Origin: Trichinella spiralis
Taxonomy: Eukaryota; Nematoda; Enoplea; Trichinellida; Trichinellidae
Direction: 5' to 3'
NCBI GenBank assembly: GCA_000181795.3
Contig: CM012954.1
Location: 7,486,281-7,550,280, forward strand
Length of the DNA: 64,000 nt
Shown: piece after piece, positions 1-11,573 of the stretch
How the letters are laid out: each line of letters starts with the position of its first letter
How positions within the stretch are numbered: the first letter of the stretch is position 1
Made by a program: the position numbers and the translations under genes
Notes under the pieces: generated by a model
Databases searched by the model: none
Told to the model about the DNA's origin: nothing
What the model saw: the letters and a program-made list of their open reading frames with translations, nothing else

Positions 1-2090
1 TAAACATTTAAAGATCCCTTTTGATTAATTAGATATCATTTGCTAGTTATTACACTACCAATGGAAGCAGTAAAATCGATCGAAAAGTCAAGTCTAGTTT
101 AGCTATTGTGCAAAGCAAGGCACAATGCGTAGGCTTTTTAAGCATGTTTTCTTTATCCAAGTGGTTTCTCTTTTGTTTCGGCAATGTTAAATTCCGTCAC
201 TCATAGAAAAACGATTATTGATATACCGACATTTGTCAAATATCTTCGACCAACAAACCGACTACTAGTACTGCCAATAATAATTCAACTATTCATACGC
301 TTTTTACACCAAATCTATCGTAATTATCATCAAGCAGAATTTATTAACAACAATTTTCTATAATGCAAGTCAGTCAGAGAAACGATCATCAAGTTTGGAA
401 AGAAATTATCTTAAAGTCAGAGATTAGTCAATAATTAAACCATTTTCCGATATCATACAAAGCACTTGTTCAGCAGAGCCAAGCCTACCGTAGGTCAGTC
501 AGATCATTGATAATTAAACGACGTTAGTGGACAAGTGATCGGATACGGTTTAAATCGATCCACCACTGGTTATAATCGTCCTTGCCCATGAATAAATCTC
601 ACTGTCACCATCAAAAACTTCAATAACAATTTTCACTAACAGCAACAAGGTTGAATAGACAAATTTCTCAATTTCGATTGATTTAATAAAATATGAACTG
701 CACTTCTATATTCTCTTGATAAACATTAGTAAAGTTATCATTTAACTGTCTCGTTATAATCATTATTAACATATATGCATATATATATTCATCTACATGC
801 ATAAAAATAATGCAATACCAAATGAAACTTAATTCATAAATCTTTCATATCATTTTCAACTAATATTATTCATTTTTTCCATCAGTAAAACTCTGTAATT
901 TTCTAAAGTAAAAAATTACAAGTGTATTGAATAATACTAGCAATACTTTCGTAATTCAAATTCAACAACTAAATCATTAATAAATAAATAATCACCATCA
1001 ACGAAAGCATAAATTCATTGGCAAACATTTCAAATTATATATGCATAAATTCATATACTCTACTAGACTACAAACAATAATAACAGCATAATTTATTGAC
1101 ACTGAACTAATAATATTGGGCATTTTCTTTCTTGGAAATGAAAAAGCTACGTTGAAATCATTCACAAATGAATTATGAACAATTTGTTATTCAGAAGTGA
1201 ATACATAAATGTTTTAAATGAAATTATTTTTCACTGTATCATTTTATTTGAAAAAAATAAAAAAATTAATATGAAATTTTTAGTTTAAAATATGTCTGTC
1301 CTTACGTATTACAATCAATTTAAACATTCATTTCAAATTATTCAACGCAGAAAAATGACTCTCCATCCAATAATCAACAGTATTTTAAATGCTACCTCTC
1401 TTTCTGCTGTATGCATTTTTGTTGCAAAAACAGCTTTATGTTTTAATTATGTTGACTTTGAGATATGTAAAATTTTATCGCTTTATTAATTTTTATTTTC
1501 TGCCTACATTTAACTAGAATAAAATTTAAAATAGCATTACTGTAATTATTGACCTTAATTATCAAAAACAAACATTTTCCACTTGCGCAATGCAAAAAAT
1601 GTGAATACTCAATCAAAAAGCATCACGTGCTGTATAGCTATGTTCAAATTCAAATGTTAAACACATACAAAGCTGAAAGTGATATTTTCTTAAATTTTCC
1701 GTTTCCGTTAAAAAAAATTTCACATAAAAAGAATCAGTTGAACTGAATATTTTTTAGAACTATTTTTAAAGAAAACCCACAAGTTTCCCTTTTACATCCG
1801 GAAATACGAATGGCACAATTTCAATATTACGCGGCAATTTCCGTTGTAGCGATATGAATTTGCATAAAATTGCCAAATCACTGCAACAACTAACAATATA
1901 AGTGAACACAGTCAGCGATAAATTATGTACAACATTACTTAACAAATTCAACAGTTAATGACGACACTGCAAGCACAAACATCCATCCCCAGCCCAAAAT
2001 TATGAAAAAAGTCAAACAAAAGAAAAAATGCATCGCATCATGAAACAGACAAAACCATTACACAGAAACATATATATACATATATATTTT
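1..2090. other. AT-rich intergenic DNA, no gene seen
   Basis: No convincing coding exon on either strand; open frames are short and of biased AT-rich composition. The right part is the upstream region of the first PTTH/Trunk-like gene. Confidence 0.6.
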
Positions 2091-2132
2091 TATATATATA
2101 CGTGTGTGTGTGTGTGTGTGCGCGCGCGCGTA
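2091..2132. repeat. Alternating pyrimidine-purine tract (TA)n(CG)(TG)n(CG)n
   Basis: A 42-bp perfectly alternating run: five TA, then about nine TG/CG steps, then five CG, then TA. Such runs are classic Z-DNA-prone sequence. It ends 40 bp before the start codon of the first secreted-ligand gene, so it falls in its promoter or 5' UTR. Confidence 0.9.
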
Positions 2133-2172
2133 AACGTATACAAAGTTAGACAGCGTTTACAACAACTTAAGA

Positions 2173-3282
2173 ATGCTATTGACAAGTATACTTTCTGTTG
2201 CGCTGATTTCACAACTATGCCATTGCATTTTACAAGCGAATGTACCGATGTTGGGAAATCCATATGAGAAACTGAGACACAACGAAGTTTACCTAACCAT
2301 TGCACGCTATCAGAATCCGTTAACAAATGAACACATCATTCCGGGACTGTCGATTACTTATTTGGTATGTATTAAGACAGAAAAATTAACTTCATTAAAT
2401 GTCACAATTCTCAATTAAATAACAAGGAAAATAATTGAAATTGAAATTTCAGCACGAAGATTCTGATTTTCCAGTAATGGAATGTAAAAGTGATGAATGC
2501 CGCGGATGTCTGCAAATCTACCTTGACGACTACATCGATCAACAGGTGAATGAAAAATTGGTACTCGACGCCCTTCTCACGTTGGAATACATGAACTTGG
2601 AGCAAGATTATCGTCACTTTTGTGAAAACAAGCAAAAACCATGGACAGTGAGAGATTTTTGTTACCCAAATTTGGCTGAACGCAAAGGTGCCGGCAGTGT
2701 CTTGGAACAATATTTCAGATCACAGCATATGTTACCGATCTGCTGGGAAGAGAAGCGCTCGAACAGAAACAGAAGATATATCAAACATCATTCCGAAACT
2801 ACTTGTAAATAATTCCATTACATTTAAATATTTTCTCAGGGGAAAAAGAAAAACCCCCAAATAATACTTAATTTTCTTTAATAGCGGAGATCAAAGTTGT
2901 GGAATGTTTCAAATCAGGAGACCCAATCATGTCGATGCCAGACTCGATTTTCATGTGCAACGTGTGCACTGCTGTGCGAATCCTACCGAGAAATTTCACG
3001 CCAAGCATCATCAAGGAAATTATTTGCGATCCTGATTCAGATTCGATGTGCTTATTAGGTTTGCAAAAATATGAATGCCAAAAATATTACTAAAATTAAA
3101 AGCTGTTTTTTTTTCAAAAAAATGTTCCAGGTCACGGAAAGTGTTTCCAAAATTACAACCCTGTGATGGTGAAAAGAATAGACAACAACGCTAAAGTGCA
3201 AACCATGCCCCTTCAGGCGAGAATGGGCTGCAACTGTGCTGTTAATCTAGACGGACCACTCGCAAAATATGCTTACTCATAA
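2173..3282 (+). CDS. PTTH/Trunk-like secreted cystine-knot precursor, copy 1
   Basis: Four exons, 2173-2364, 2453-2804, 2885-3058 and 3131-3282, all with GT-AG junctions (phases 0, 1, 1), give a 289-residue protein. Residues 1-18 are a signal peptide. A C-x4-C-x2-C module follows at Cys75, 80 and 83. A furin-type R-N-R-R site at 169-172 precedes the C-terminal domain, whose cysteines lie at 189, 206, 209, 229, 237, 244, 273 and 275. The pattern, with NFTP before Cys229, G-x-G-x-C at 244 and a final C-x-C, resembles insect PTTH and Trunk, ligands of the Torso receptor kinase; I infer an extracellular ligand released by cleavage. IL-17 and noggin share a loosely similar C-terminal pattern and are the main alternatives. 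The gene structure is shared with copies at 4835-6124 and 9316-10852. AATAAA-like signals follow near 3423-3440. The gene model is firm; the family assignment is moderate. Confidence 0.8.
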
Positions 3283-3882
3283 ACAACTGTGCCGATTGTT
3301 GTTGATCTGTCTTATGCAAAAATCTTCTTCTATTGTCATTTTCATGATTGACTGAATCTTTGAAATAATATTTTAAAAAAATGTGATTTTCTAAACTGCT
3401 CTCTCCCATTGATTGGTCCTAGAAATAAAATGAAAAAATAAAATCAAATCAAATCAGACAATTTGCAATTTACAAATTACATCCAACAACACTCCGAACT
3501 TCAAATTCAACAATTTAATTCACATTCTTCATTTGGAAAAACATCAAAGTATCTAAAATATGCTCAAAAATAAAAAAATCACAACAACATTAAATTCCAA
3601 TCAAAAAAATTTAAATAACATTCAGCAAATTATTACTTTTCCTTTTCACCGGATGGTCCAATAATAATGCTGTTTTTTCTTCTAATTTTTTTAAAAACTG
3701 CCATATGTAGAGAATTAACAATATTCCACTGGAACAGGTGTATAAAAAGAAAAAAAAGAGGAATAATATATCACTCGATATTAGTAAATGGATATAAAAT
3801 TGCATAAAAATTTATTTACGATTTACGAGAAAGAAAATTCAAAAAACTTGTCATTGAAAAGTAATGTAAATTTTCTTCGCAG
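3283..3882. other. 3' flank of copy 1, no gene seen
   Basis: Contains repeated AATAAAA-type motifs near 3423-3440, probably the polyadenylation region of the preceding gene, then AT-rich sequence without a credible exon. Confidence 0.5.
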
Positions 3883-4249
3883 CAAAATCCAAATCATCAA
3901 TAATCAGGGCTCAGACATACTTCTGAATTTCGGCTGTCCATTTTGCAACTTGGCCACAAAATGCAAGCATTTTTATCCTGATAGCAGAGCAACGTCAAAG
4001 CTAAGAAAAATACAAAACTGCAGATGTAACAGGGTCGTCGTTCCAAGAAGAAAGTTAGCAGATATACGGCGACAAACATCGCATGGCTGTACAACATCGA
4101 AGGATGCACCAACGGCTTCGGTAGCAGAAGTACAGGAATCAACCACTGCAGACAGTACATTGCTTCCGTACAATAACACCGATGCAAAATTGATCCTAAA
4201 AATTAAGCGCAATCAAAATTACATCAAAACGAAACATTTGTGGTTGTAA
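3883..4249 (+). CDS. Possible Cys-rich terminal exon or decayed ligand copy
   Basis: After a good acceptor (TTTTCTTCGCAG, ending 3882) there is an open frame of about 121 codons ending TAA at 4249, with higher GC than its surroundings. It encodes C-x2-C-x6-C, then a basic stretch and C-x-C (Asn-Cys-Arg-Cys-Asn), then a basic and Ser/Thr-rich tail. The paired motifs recall the C-x2-C and final C-x-C of the neighbouring ligands, but the spacing between them is far shorter. I found no upstream exon with a signal peptide. It may be a last exon of an unseen gene, a remnant of a fourth copy, or chance. Confidence 0.28.
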
Positions 4250-4834
4250 TGTTAATTTTAGACAGTGCAAATATTTCCTTTACAACAAGCTTTTTTCCCT
4301 TCTTTTTAAAATAATAATTTCTCGTCTATTATATTAAACCAAATATGAAAAATATTTTTCAACTTTATCTTAACTTCAAATCAAAATTATTCTCAAATTT
4401 ACTAAATAAAATTACCCAAACCGTGACATTTCGGCACAGAACCACAACAAAAAAGAAACACAATACACTGATCAAAAATGCAAGCATCACGAATACCAAA
4501 AATTCAAAAAGAAAAAAAACAAAACGGATCAAATATTACGTTTTCCTGTTTACAATTTCCTTTGACATTTGGTGAAAATTTTTCAGAAACTAAAAAATTG
4601 TACCCGCATGAAATTAGCAGAATTTGCAAAACTAAAAAATTACGATGAATGCGTGAAATCGTCATCATATAGTAGTGCATCGTAGCAAGTAAATTTCAAA
4701 TATTCAACCAACATGACGTCGACTTCCGTTTCAAACAAAGCAATAAGCATATGCAAAAATGGACAGACAATACATGCTCCAATGCTGCAGTATATAAGGA
4801 ACGGCTGCGTTGGAAGTGTTTTCAAAAATCAAGA
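4250..4834. other. AT-rich spacer upstream of copy 2
   Basis: Lysine- and asparagine-biased open frames only; nothing resembling a real exon. A possible in-frame upstream Met for copy 2 lies at 4751, but it would precede the hydrophobic signal sequence by 28 residues. Confidence 0.5.
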
Positions 4835-6124
4835 ATGCTTCTCTTGTGGATCGTCGCAGCACTGTTCCCAGTATGGATGCCCGAGGCGGCAAGCATTACA
4901 GAAACTCTGGAATTAATTGAATATAATCTAGAGACAATAAACAGTGCCGAAAATTATACAACTGAAAGGGTAAAACCATAAAAGCTTCATATTTCGCTCA
5001 GTGAAATTCAAATTCTCTTGCAGAGACTGCCAGCCTATTACAAGCCACGTTTGTATGCAGGCGTTTTGCAAGAAATCGTCTCCATAGACGCACAAAATAT
5101 GCATGGTAGAATTTTATCCGACTACAAGATAGTAAAAGTAATTGATGATCATTTGTTGGTCTTGGTTTTTCATAAAAATTTTCATTCAGGCAAAAGACAA
5201 CAATACTTATTTCTTGTGTAAAAGTGAAAAATGCTTCAGCTGTATGAAAGCTTTATTGACAAAGATGAAAGTTATTTTAAAAGACCATGCTGATAGAAGT
5301 CAAATAAATGAACTGTGGAATGTTTATCAATTCAATCGCAATCTTCTGCCCTGCTTTTATGAAAATATGGAAGAAACCCGTTGTCAAAAAAACAGAGAAT
5401 TCACGAAGCAAGAATTTTCACAATTTGTAAAAAATATTACTTCAAAACGCCTGCTCACTTGTGAACAGCAGAACAGAAAATACAACTTCACGTTACCATC
5501 TCGCAAAAAGCGAACTCCAAGTATGAAAACTGTCATTAAATAGAAACCTTCTCATTTCATAGCTGCACTTCTTTCAATTTACATCCTAAGATTATAAAAT
5601 TTTCAAGAAAATTTAAAAATGTGCTTTATTACACTTGAAACAAATCATTCACATCTACTTTTATTGTTATTAATAATACTAATTTTCAAAGAATCAACGG
5701 AGCAGGATAGAAATATCGAATGTGTAGACAACAAAGTTATGTACGATTCATCTGCACGGTATGGGTCCCTATGCAGCTATTGTGTGGGTATTCGAAATTT
5801 TGGAAATCAATATTCTCCAAGAATGATGATAGAAAAGTATTGCAAAACTGAAGGTGCAACATTTTTTAACGGTACGTATAACATATATGATAATACGTAA
5901 GTTAAAAATGCTTCATCATTTTAGGACATGGTACATGTTATACACTGAAAACGCCAGTGCACGTTTTTCGAAGTAACAACACTGAAATCATTTACGAGGC
6001 ATACGAAAATGAAGAAAATTCAAATAAAATCAAAATGAAGCCAATAAGTACTGAGACAACTATGCTGAAAGTAGGCTGCATGCCAACAATGCATGTAGCA
6101 TCAGCATTACGAACCCTCATATAA
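4835..6124 (+). CDS. PTTH/Trunk-like secreted cystine-knot precursor, copy 2 (two Cys missing)
   Basis: Five exons, 4835-4969, 5024-5137, 5190-5520, 5692-5871 and 5925-6124, total 960 bp and encode 319 residues. Met at 4835 is chosen because it begins a clean signal peptide (about 19 residues). The N-terminal module C-x4-C-x2-C is at Cys93, 98 and 101. A furin-type R-K-K-R at 188-191 precedes the ligand domain, with Cys204, 221, 224, 244, 258 and 305. Relative to copy 1, the equivalents of Cys237 and of one Cys of the final C-x-C are absent, and an acidic and lysine-rich insertion of roughly a dozen residues lies in the last loop. The last three introns match copy 1 in position and phase, including the splice inside the Gly codon before His-Gly-x-Cys. 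Probably a secreted signalling ligand that has diverged from its paralogues; receptor unknown. Confidence 0.75.
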
Positions 6125-7471
6125 AGCAAGTTGTTGTTAAAATAATTCATATTCACCATAATAATCATGTTCATTATTTATAGCAGAAATTATGCTCAGA
6201 AATTCAATTTTCTGCCTGTCTCACATTTGACAAAATAATAACTCGAATGAATCAAAACATGATATCATTTTAATTAGCTCAAAATTTATAATGATTGAAA
6301 AGTAAATCATGAAATTTACTTTTAAAGTGCATTCTAAACTGTTGTGTTGATTATACAATGATTATAATTAAAAAATATTTCCGAAATATCCTGCACTTTT
6401 GCAAATTATACTTCAGAAACACATCATTCATTAACCTCAATTATATTTTTTACCTTACAAATTGTCGTCAATAATGTCAGTTCGTCTAAAGACAGCAACA
6501 ACAACTATCTAATATCAGAATTTTCACATCAATGCATCAAAGAAACAACAAAAACAATTTATAAAAAACAAATCTTTAGAAATAAACTGCCGCTATATAA
6601 CTGGCGATAAAGTAGAAATTCAAAAATGAACAAACTGTTTGAATCACGAAAGACATATCTAGAAAAATTAACAAAACATACTAAAGTATAGGGCATTTCA
6701 AAAGTCTACTTTGATTGATAATACAAAACCTTGCAAACTCAAAAAATATTTTACAGTCAAAAACGTGGTTAACAGAAACAAAAAGACATACCAAATTTCA
6801 AATGGATAGGATTCTAATCATAAATGCAACATAAAACTGATCGCTTTAGTAAATAAAAGCTCTTCCGCGTGCACACATATTTCAACTATCAACCCATATA
6901 AAATGTACAGTACATATTGGAACCTCATTTTCTGTTAAGAATTATTTTACTGTAAAAAATGAAATTTAACAGTGTACTTTATTAAATAAATAATTCAAAA
7001 TTGGTATTTAAATAAAATTTTTTTTATAAACAAATATTTTGTATCACCGGTGGATTCATTTTTAGAATTAAAACCTGAAATTAAGCTACTAAAGAAAACC
7101 ACTTTGCGGCATAATAAATGATTATTTAGAAAATAATAAAATACTATAATGTTGACGATGTTTGTAGTTTTTATTCTTCAGTTATTTATAAATGCATTTT
7201 CCGCTAATTATAACTTTTAAATATTCCTAAGTTAGTTCATGTTTCTTTCATTGCATGCTAATTTCGTATTTATATTTTAAATCGCTTACTAACCGAATGT
7301 ATTTAATATTAAATTAAACAAATTCAATTGAAGAAACAGTCCCTCCTTTCAATATTTTTAAATTTTAATTGTTCTTTTTTTTCAAAAGTGATTACCGTAC
7401 CTCTATCTTACTAAGAGGCATACATACGTTATCAGTAAAGCTGTTCTTATCAGAGTACATATTTTTTGTAG
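6125..7471. other. AT-rich intergenic DNA between copy 2 and ASNA1
   Basis: No exon recognised. The right edge is a pyrimidine-rich acceptor (ATTTTTTGTAG, ending 7471), 18 bases before the ASNA1 ATG, which is either a trans-splice acceptor or the end of a 5' UTR intron. Confidence 0.5.
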
Positions 7472-7489
7472 ATTTATTTTTGACACAAA

Positions 7490-8882
7490 ATGGGAGAATT
7501 AGCCCCTACAATACAAAACATTATTGACCAGCAGAGCCTGAAATGGATCTTTGTTGGGGGAAAAGGAGGAGTCGGCAAAACTACTTGCAGGTGTGTAGTA
7601 CTTTGTTTATTATTAAATTTATATATGTTTATTTTTTTAATAATAGCTGTTCTTTGGGAATTCAATTAGCGAAAGTCAGACGTCGAGTTCTGATAGTTTC
7701 CACAGATCCTGCCCACAATATTTCAGATGCTTTTAGTCAGAAGTTCACTAAAACCCCAACTCAAGTAGAAGGCGTTGAAAACTTATTTGCTATGGTAATT
7801 ATTAAAGTTTAAAATTTTATTTAAACTTTTGTATTTTATTTAGGAAATTGATCCAACTGTTCTTAATAATCCATTCTCTGAAGACGCTATGGAAGATGAT
7901 AGTAAGTTTTGTGATTCTGTAATAACGATCTGAATATTTTAATTAATGTTGTTTGTTTTTTTAAGATGTTCTTGCACAAGGAAGAAGTCTTCTTGTTGAT
8001 CTCGCAAGTTCATTTCCTGGTATTGATGAAGCCATGAGCTTTGGAGAAGTCATGAAGTATTTTAAGTTTCTACTCTCTGGGCACATACATTTTCTTACAT
8101 TTAGACTTATTCAAAACATGAATTTTGACGTTGTTATTTTCGATACAGCTCCAACTGGACATACTTTACGTTTATTATCTCTACCAGATGTTGTAGAAAA
8201 AGGCATTCGAACATTTATGCGTCTGAGGAGAACATTTAATCCATTAGCAAGACAAGTATTGATTGCTGTTCCATTTACAATGCCTAATTGTTAAACATTT
8301 TTAGATAGGTTCCATGTTTGGCATGTCTGAAGTGGATTCAAATATCTCGCAGAAGGTAGATGACATTTATCCGGCGATACAACAGATTAGTGCTCAGTTT
8401 AAAGATCCGGTAGGAAATTTTATTATGTTTTTTACATATATACTTATATATATGTGGATGTGTGTCTATAGGAAAAAACAACATTTGTTTGCGTATGTAT
8501 CGCGGAATTCTTATCTGTTTATGAGACAGAACGTCTCATACAAGAATTGTGCAAGCTGCAAATTGATACACACAATGTAATTGTGAATCAGCTTCTCTAC
8601 CCAGATAAAGCAGAGGAATTCAAATGTCGTATGTGTGCTGCCAGACATCGCATTCAATCAAAATATTTAGCAGAAGTAAGATAAATATTTTGTTGTTGCT
8701 GCCCGTTAACATGTTAACGTTGTAAATTTTATTTGAAGATTGAAGATTTGTATTCTGATTTTCACATTATTAAATTGCCCTTGCAAGAACAGGAAGTACG
8801 TGGGGTGGAAGATTTGTCGAAATTTTCTGAAAACTTGTTGATTCCAAAGAAACTCGAACTGTTGACTTCAGAAAATTTGTGA
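7490..8882 (+). CDS. ASNA1: ATPase ASNA1/GET3 (tail-anchored protein targeting)
   Basis: Eight exons, 7490-7590, 7647-7794, 7844-7901, 7966-8056, 8105-8255, 8305-8409, 8472-8675 and 8739-8882, give 333 residues (human ASNA1 has 348). The cytosolic homodimeric ATPase receives newly made tail-anchored proteins and delivers them to the ER membrane receptor. The deviant P-loop GGKGGVGKT lies at 23-31, the switch I motif DPAHN at 54-58, and [12 protein letters not shown] is present in switch II. The zinc-binding C-x2-C of the dimer interface is Cys270/Cys273. All catalytic motifs look intact. The gene ends tail-to-tail with the minus-strand ligand gene at 9316. Identification is essentially certain. 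Confidence 0.97.
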
Positions 8883-9315
8883 TACGGTATTATTGAATTT
8901 AATCACTGCAGAGATTTTATTGCTCTATGCCTTCTGTTTGTTTTCTTTCAATTCCAGGTTTTTTGTTTTACACATTCCTTAAAAAATTTTTTATTCATGC
9001 AAACTCTCTACACGCCTATTTCGAGCATGACACTTTAGTCTTTATGAATGAATCAAGGCTAAAATTGTCAACATGATAGAGAGTATTTATCGATGAACAA
9101 CTATTTTTTTTGTTCAATTGTTTGTTTCAGTGTCAATTTCAGGTGAAATAATTCCAGCCACCTAATTTCTATACTTATCAAATATTTATTTAATTGATTG
9201 CATTAAAATAGCATTTCTTTTTATATTTTTTTCAGAACGGATCTGAATAAATAACTGCGATGTATGTTCTTTTATATTATTGACAGTATTGAATGATTGA
9301 CTTTTAATTTCCAAA
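8883..9315. other. Convergent intergenic region
   Basis: This 433-bp AT-rich stretch holds the 3' ends of ASNA1 (+) and of the minus-strand ligand gene. No coding exon seen. Confidence 0.5.
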
Positions 9316-10852
9316 TTATCCAACGACGAGATTACGCAGTGATGACGAATAAGGTACGAAACATTCGCACGCCACAGGGGCGTTCACAACTGCCGCTTGC
9401 ATGTGGTCGTTGTCTCGCTTGTACCAGACATTGATCGTTCTGTAACGTTCTTTGCATTTCCCATATCCTTCAGAATGTAAAATAAAATTTTCAATAATTC
9501 AACAAGAATATAAATAAATAACTGTGCAATGCAACCTGACAAACAGATTCGATCTTGGGCGTTGCAAGTTATTTGGCTGATGTAACGCGGAGTGAAATTT
9601 GGAGAAAGAACTTGCATAGACCAGCACATGTCACACAATGCCATCTCACCGCCTCCTGAATCTGTAGGCTCGCCACGACGGTACGCACAGTTGATTTCCG
9701 CTACGGTTCCTAAATGAAATTTTTTTAATTATAAATATTTATTTAATAAAGAAAAACAAAAATAGCAGCAATCATGAATTAATTATTCTCAACCGACAGG
9801 TTCATCACAATTTAAAGTTCTGAATCATAGACATTGAATAAGCACAACTATATATGTAGGGTGAGTGAGAGATGTATTAGAGAGAAAATTGAAGTTACCG
9901 TGTGTGAAAGTCATTGAATCGCTATTTCGACTTTGGCTACTACGCATGCCAGATTGTTTCAAAAAATATTCTTGATCCGGCCAACCATACTGTGGTTTAG
10001 GTTTTCTGTTTTTGTCAACTGTACAAGTCAGTTGTTCACCTCGTAAATAAGACGAAAATTCCGACACCTGATCCTCGTCGATCGGTTTCGGTGTACAATC
10101 GTAAAAATCACTTGCCTTGTTGTTCAAATGGGTACAGTATGGCTTGTAATCTTTACGGTACAATTTCAGTTCTTCTTGTAAAAAGTGTATTTCGCCGAAC
10201 GTGTTGCGGTCGTTCGGTTCCAGTGAAATGCTAATTTCTTCGAGCACCTTTTGCACGCATCCTAGACACCGGTTGGAAGAACACGAAAGCGACGGCCTCC
10301 AGTCATGCTTTGCCTGAAAAGGAATGGTGTACCATTATTGTTCAAGCAATTTTTCAATCGAATCAGACCTACGGCGACAACGGAAATGTCCGGTACTAGT
10401 GGAGCGCCGCTTATTGGATCACGGAACTTGACAATCATTTCAACTATGGTATTGGCAGTGTCGGGAGTCGGGTTTACTGTAGTTGATTTTGGCGGTTTCT
10501 GATTCCACCGACGGTTCACCTGCATGTAGAGTAAAATTATGACAGAACAACGACGAACTTACAAAAAGAGAGACAAACAGTCAGTAAAGCTCACCGGCTG
10601 CTGGTGAATTGATGGTCGACGACTTCTTCGCATCGGCATGTAGTCGTCATCATCGTCTGATTCAAAGTCGTACTGTTGATCATCGGTTTGATCATTTTGT
10701 CTGTTTTTCCAACTCGAAGTACCTTGGATCAGCACGGCCGCCTGCCCATAAGGATAATAGCCGTTGATGTATGATCCTTGGTAATGGAGCGCTTGAGCTA
10801 CTGTAATTATCACAAAGAGCGCTGCAATTCTTTCTGCTGAGTTTCTTGCCAT
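9316..10852 (-). CDS. PTTH/Trunk-like secreted cystine-knot precursor, copy 3
   Basis: Five minus-strand exons, 10852-10595, 10519-10373, 10313-9899, 9709-9536 and 9467-9316, encode 381 residues. Met at 10852 begins a signal peptide of about 21 residues. An extra Tyr/Gly, Asp-rich and Arg-rich segment (RRSRR at 75-79) precedes the shared part. The N-terminal module is Cys146, 151 and 154. The ligand domain carries Cys281, 299, 302, 322, 329, 336, 365 and 367, and of the three copies it reads most like insect PTTH: Pro-Arg-Tyr-Ile before Cys322, Gly-Tyr-Gly-x-Cys at 336, and a Pro-Val-x-Cys-x-Cys end. Exons 4 and 5 are exactly as long as the last two of copy 1 (174 and 152 bp). No strict furin site lies just before the ligand domain, so processing may differ. 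Inverted relative to copies 1 and 2 and separated from them by ASNA1. Confidence 0.8.
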
Positions 10853-11573
10853 CCGAAGCGTTGTTTGCAAATGTCGAGGAAAATACAAGTTGACTATTAT
10901 TGCACATTTGTGGCAAGCAGCTGTACATACAAATATTGCCGTATATCAGCAGCAGTCATTCAGTCGCAATTCGCATATACTATTTGCGTTATTCTTAAAA
11001 ACATGCGGTCATAGCTAGCTAGTTGTCTCAGTAAGAACGATTTGCATTGCCATCGGAAGTTGATGTTTGTAAATTTGAAGCTATCATTTACAAAGGCAAA
11101 CAGTGCTGATGATGAAATGATTCGCATTTCACCACGCCTTCAATATTGTAAAAAGGAAAAGAAAATTTTTTTCCAGTGACGATTTTAGTTCATGTCACAG
11201 ATGATTGTATTGAATAATAACCAGGATAATTTAAATTGAAATGGTAAAAGCGAAAGCATTACTTTTAAAATAAACAATCATTCAGTTTGTTGTCGACTAG
11301 TATAAATAAAAATACACATTATACTTGTTTAACAAGTACCAATTGTTGGATTATGAACATTAATAAACATTTGTAAATAAATTTATTAGAACAACGTAAA
11401 TGAATGGTGAATTTGAAGTAAATTTTTTAAATTCGGCACTTCACATAACCAACTCATGAATTTATTGGAATAATTCGAAGAAAGCAAATTAAGAAAAGAC
11501 AAACATTTAAAGGCAGTTGCATGATAGTTTGAAAACATTCAAATTTCATTAACAGTTACAATCAACTGATTGT
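10853..11573. other. Upstream region of copy 3
   Basis: AT-rich; holds the promoter side of the minus-strand ligand gene and the 3' flank of MPC2. No exon seen. Confidence 0.45.

Noticed and set aside
3897-4212. Two overlapping hydrophobic minus-strand frames opposite the Cys-rich frame at 3883-4249.
   Set aside because: They look like shadows of the + strand frame, with Cys and Leu runs from the reverse complement of Lys/Gln/Thr codons; no family resemblance.
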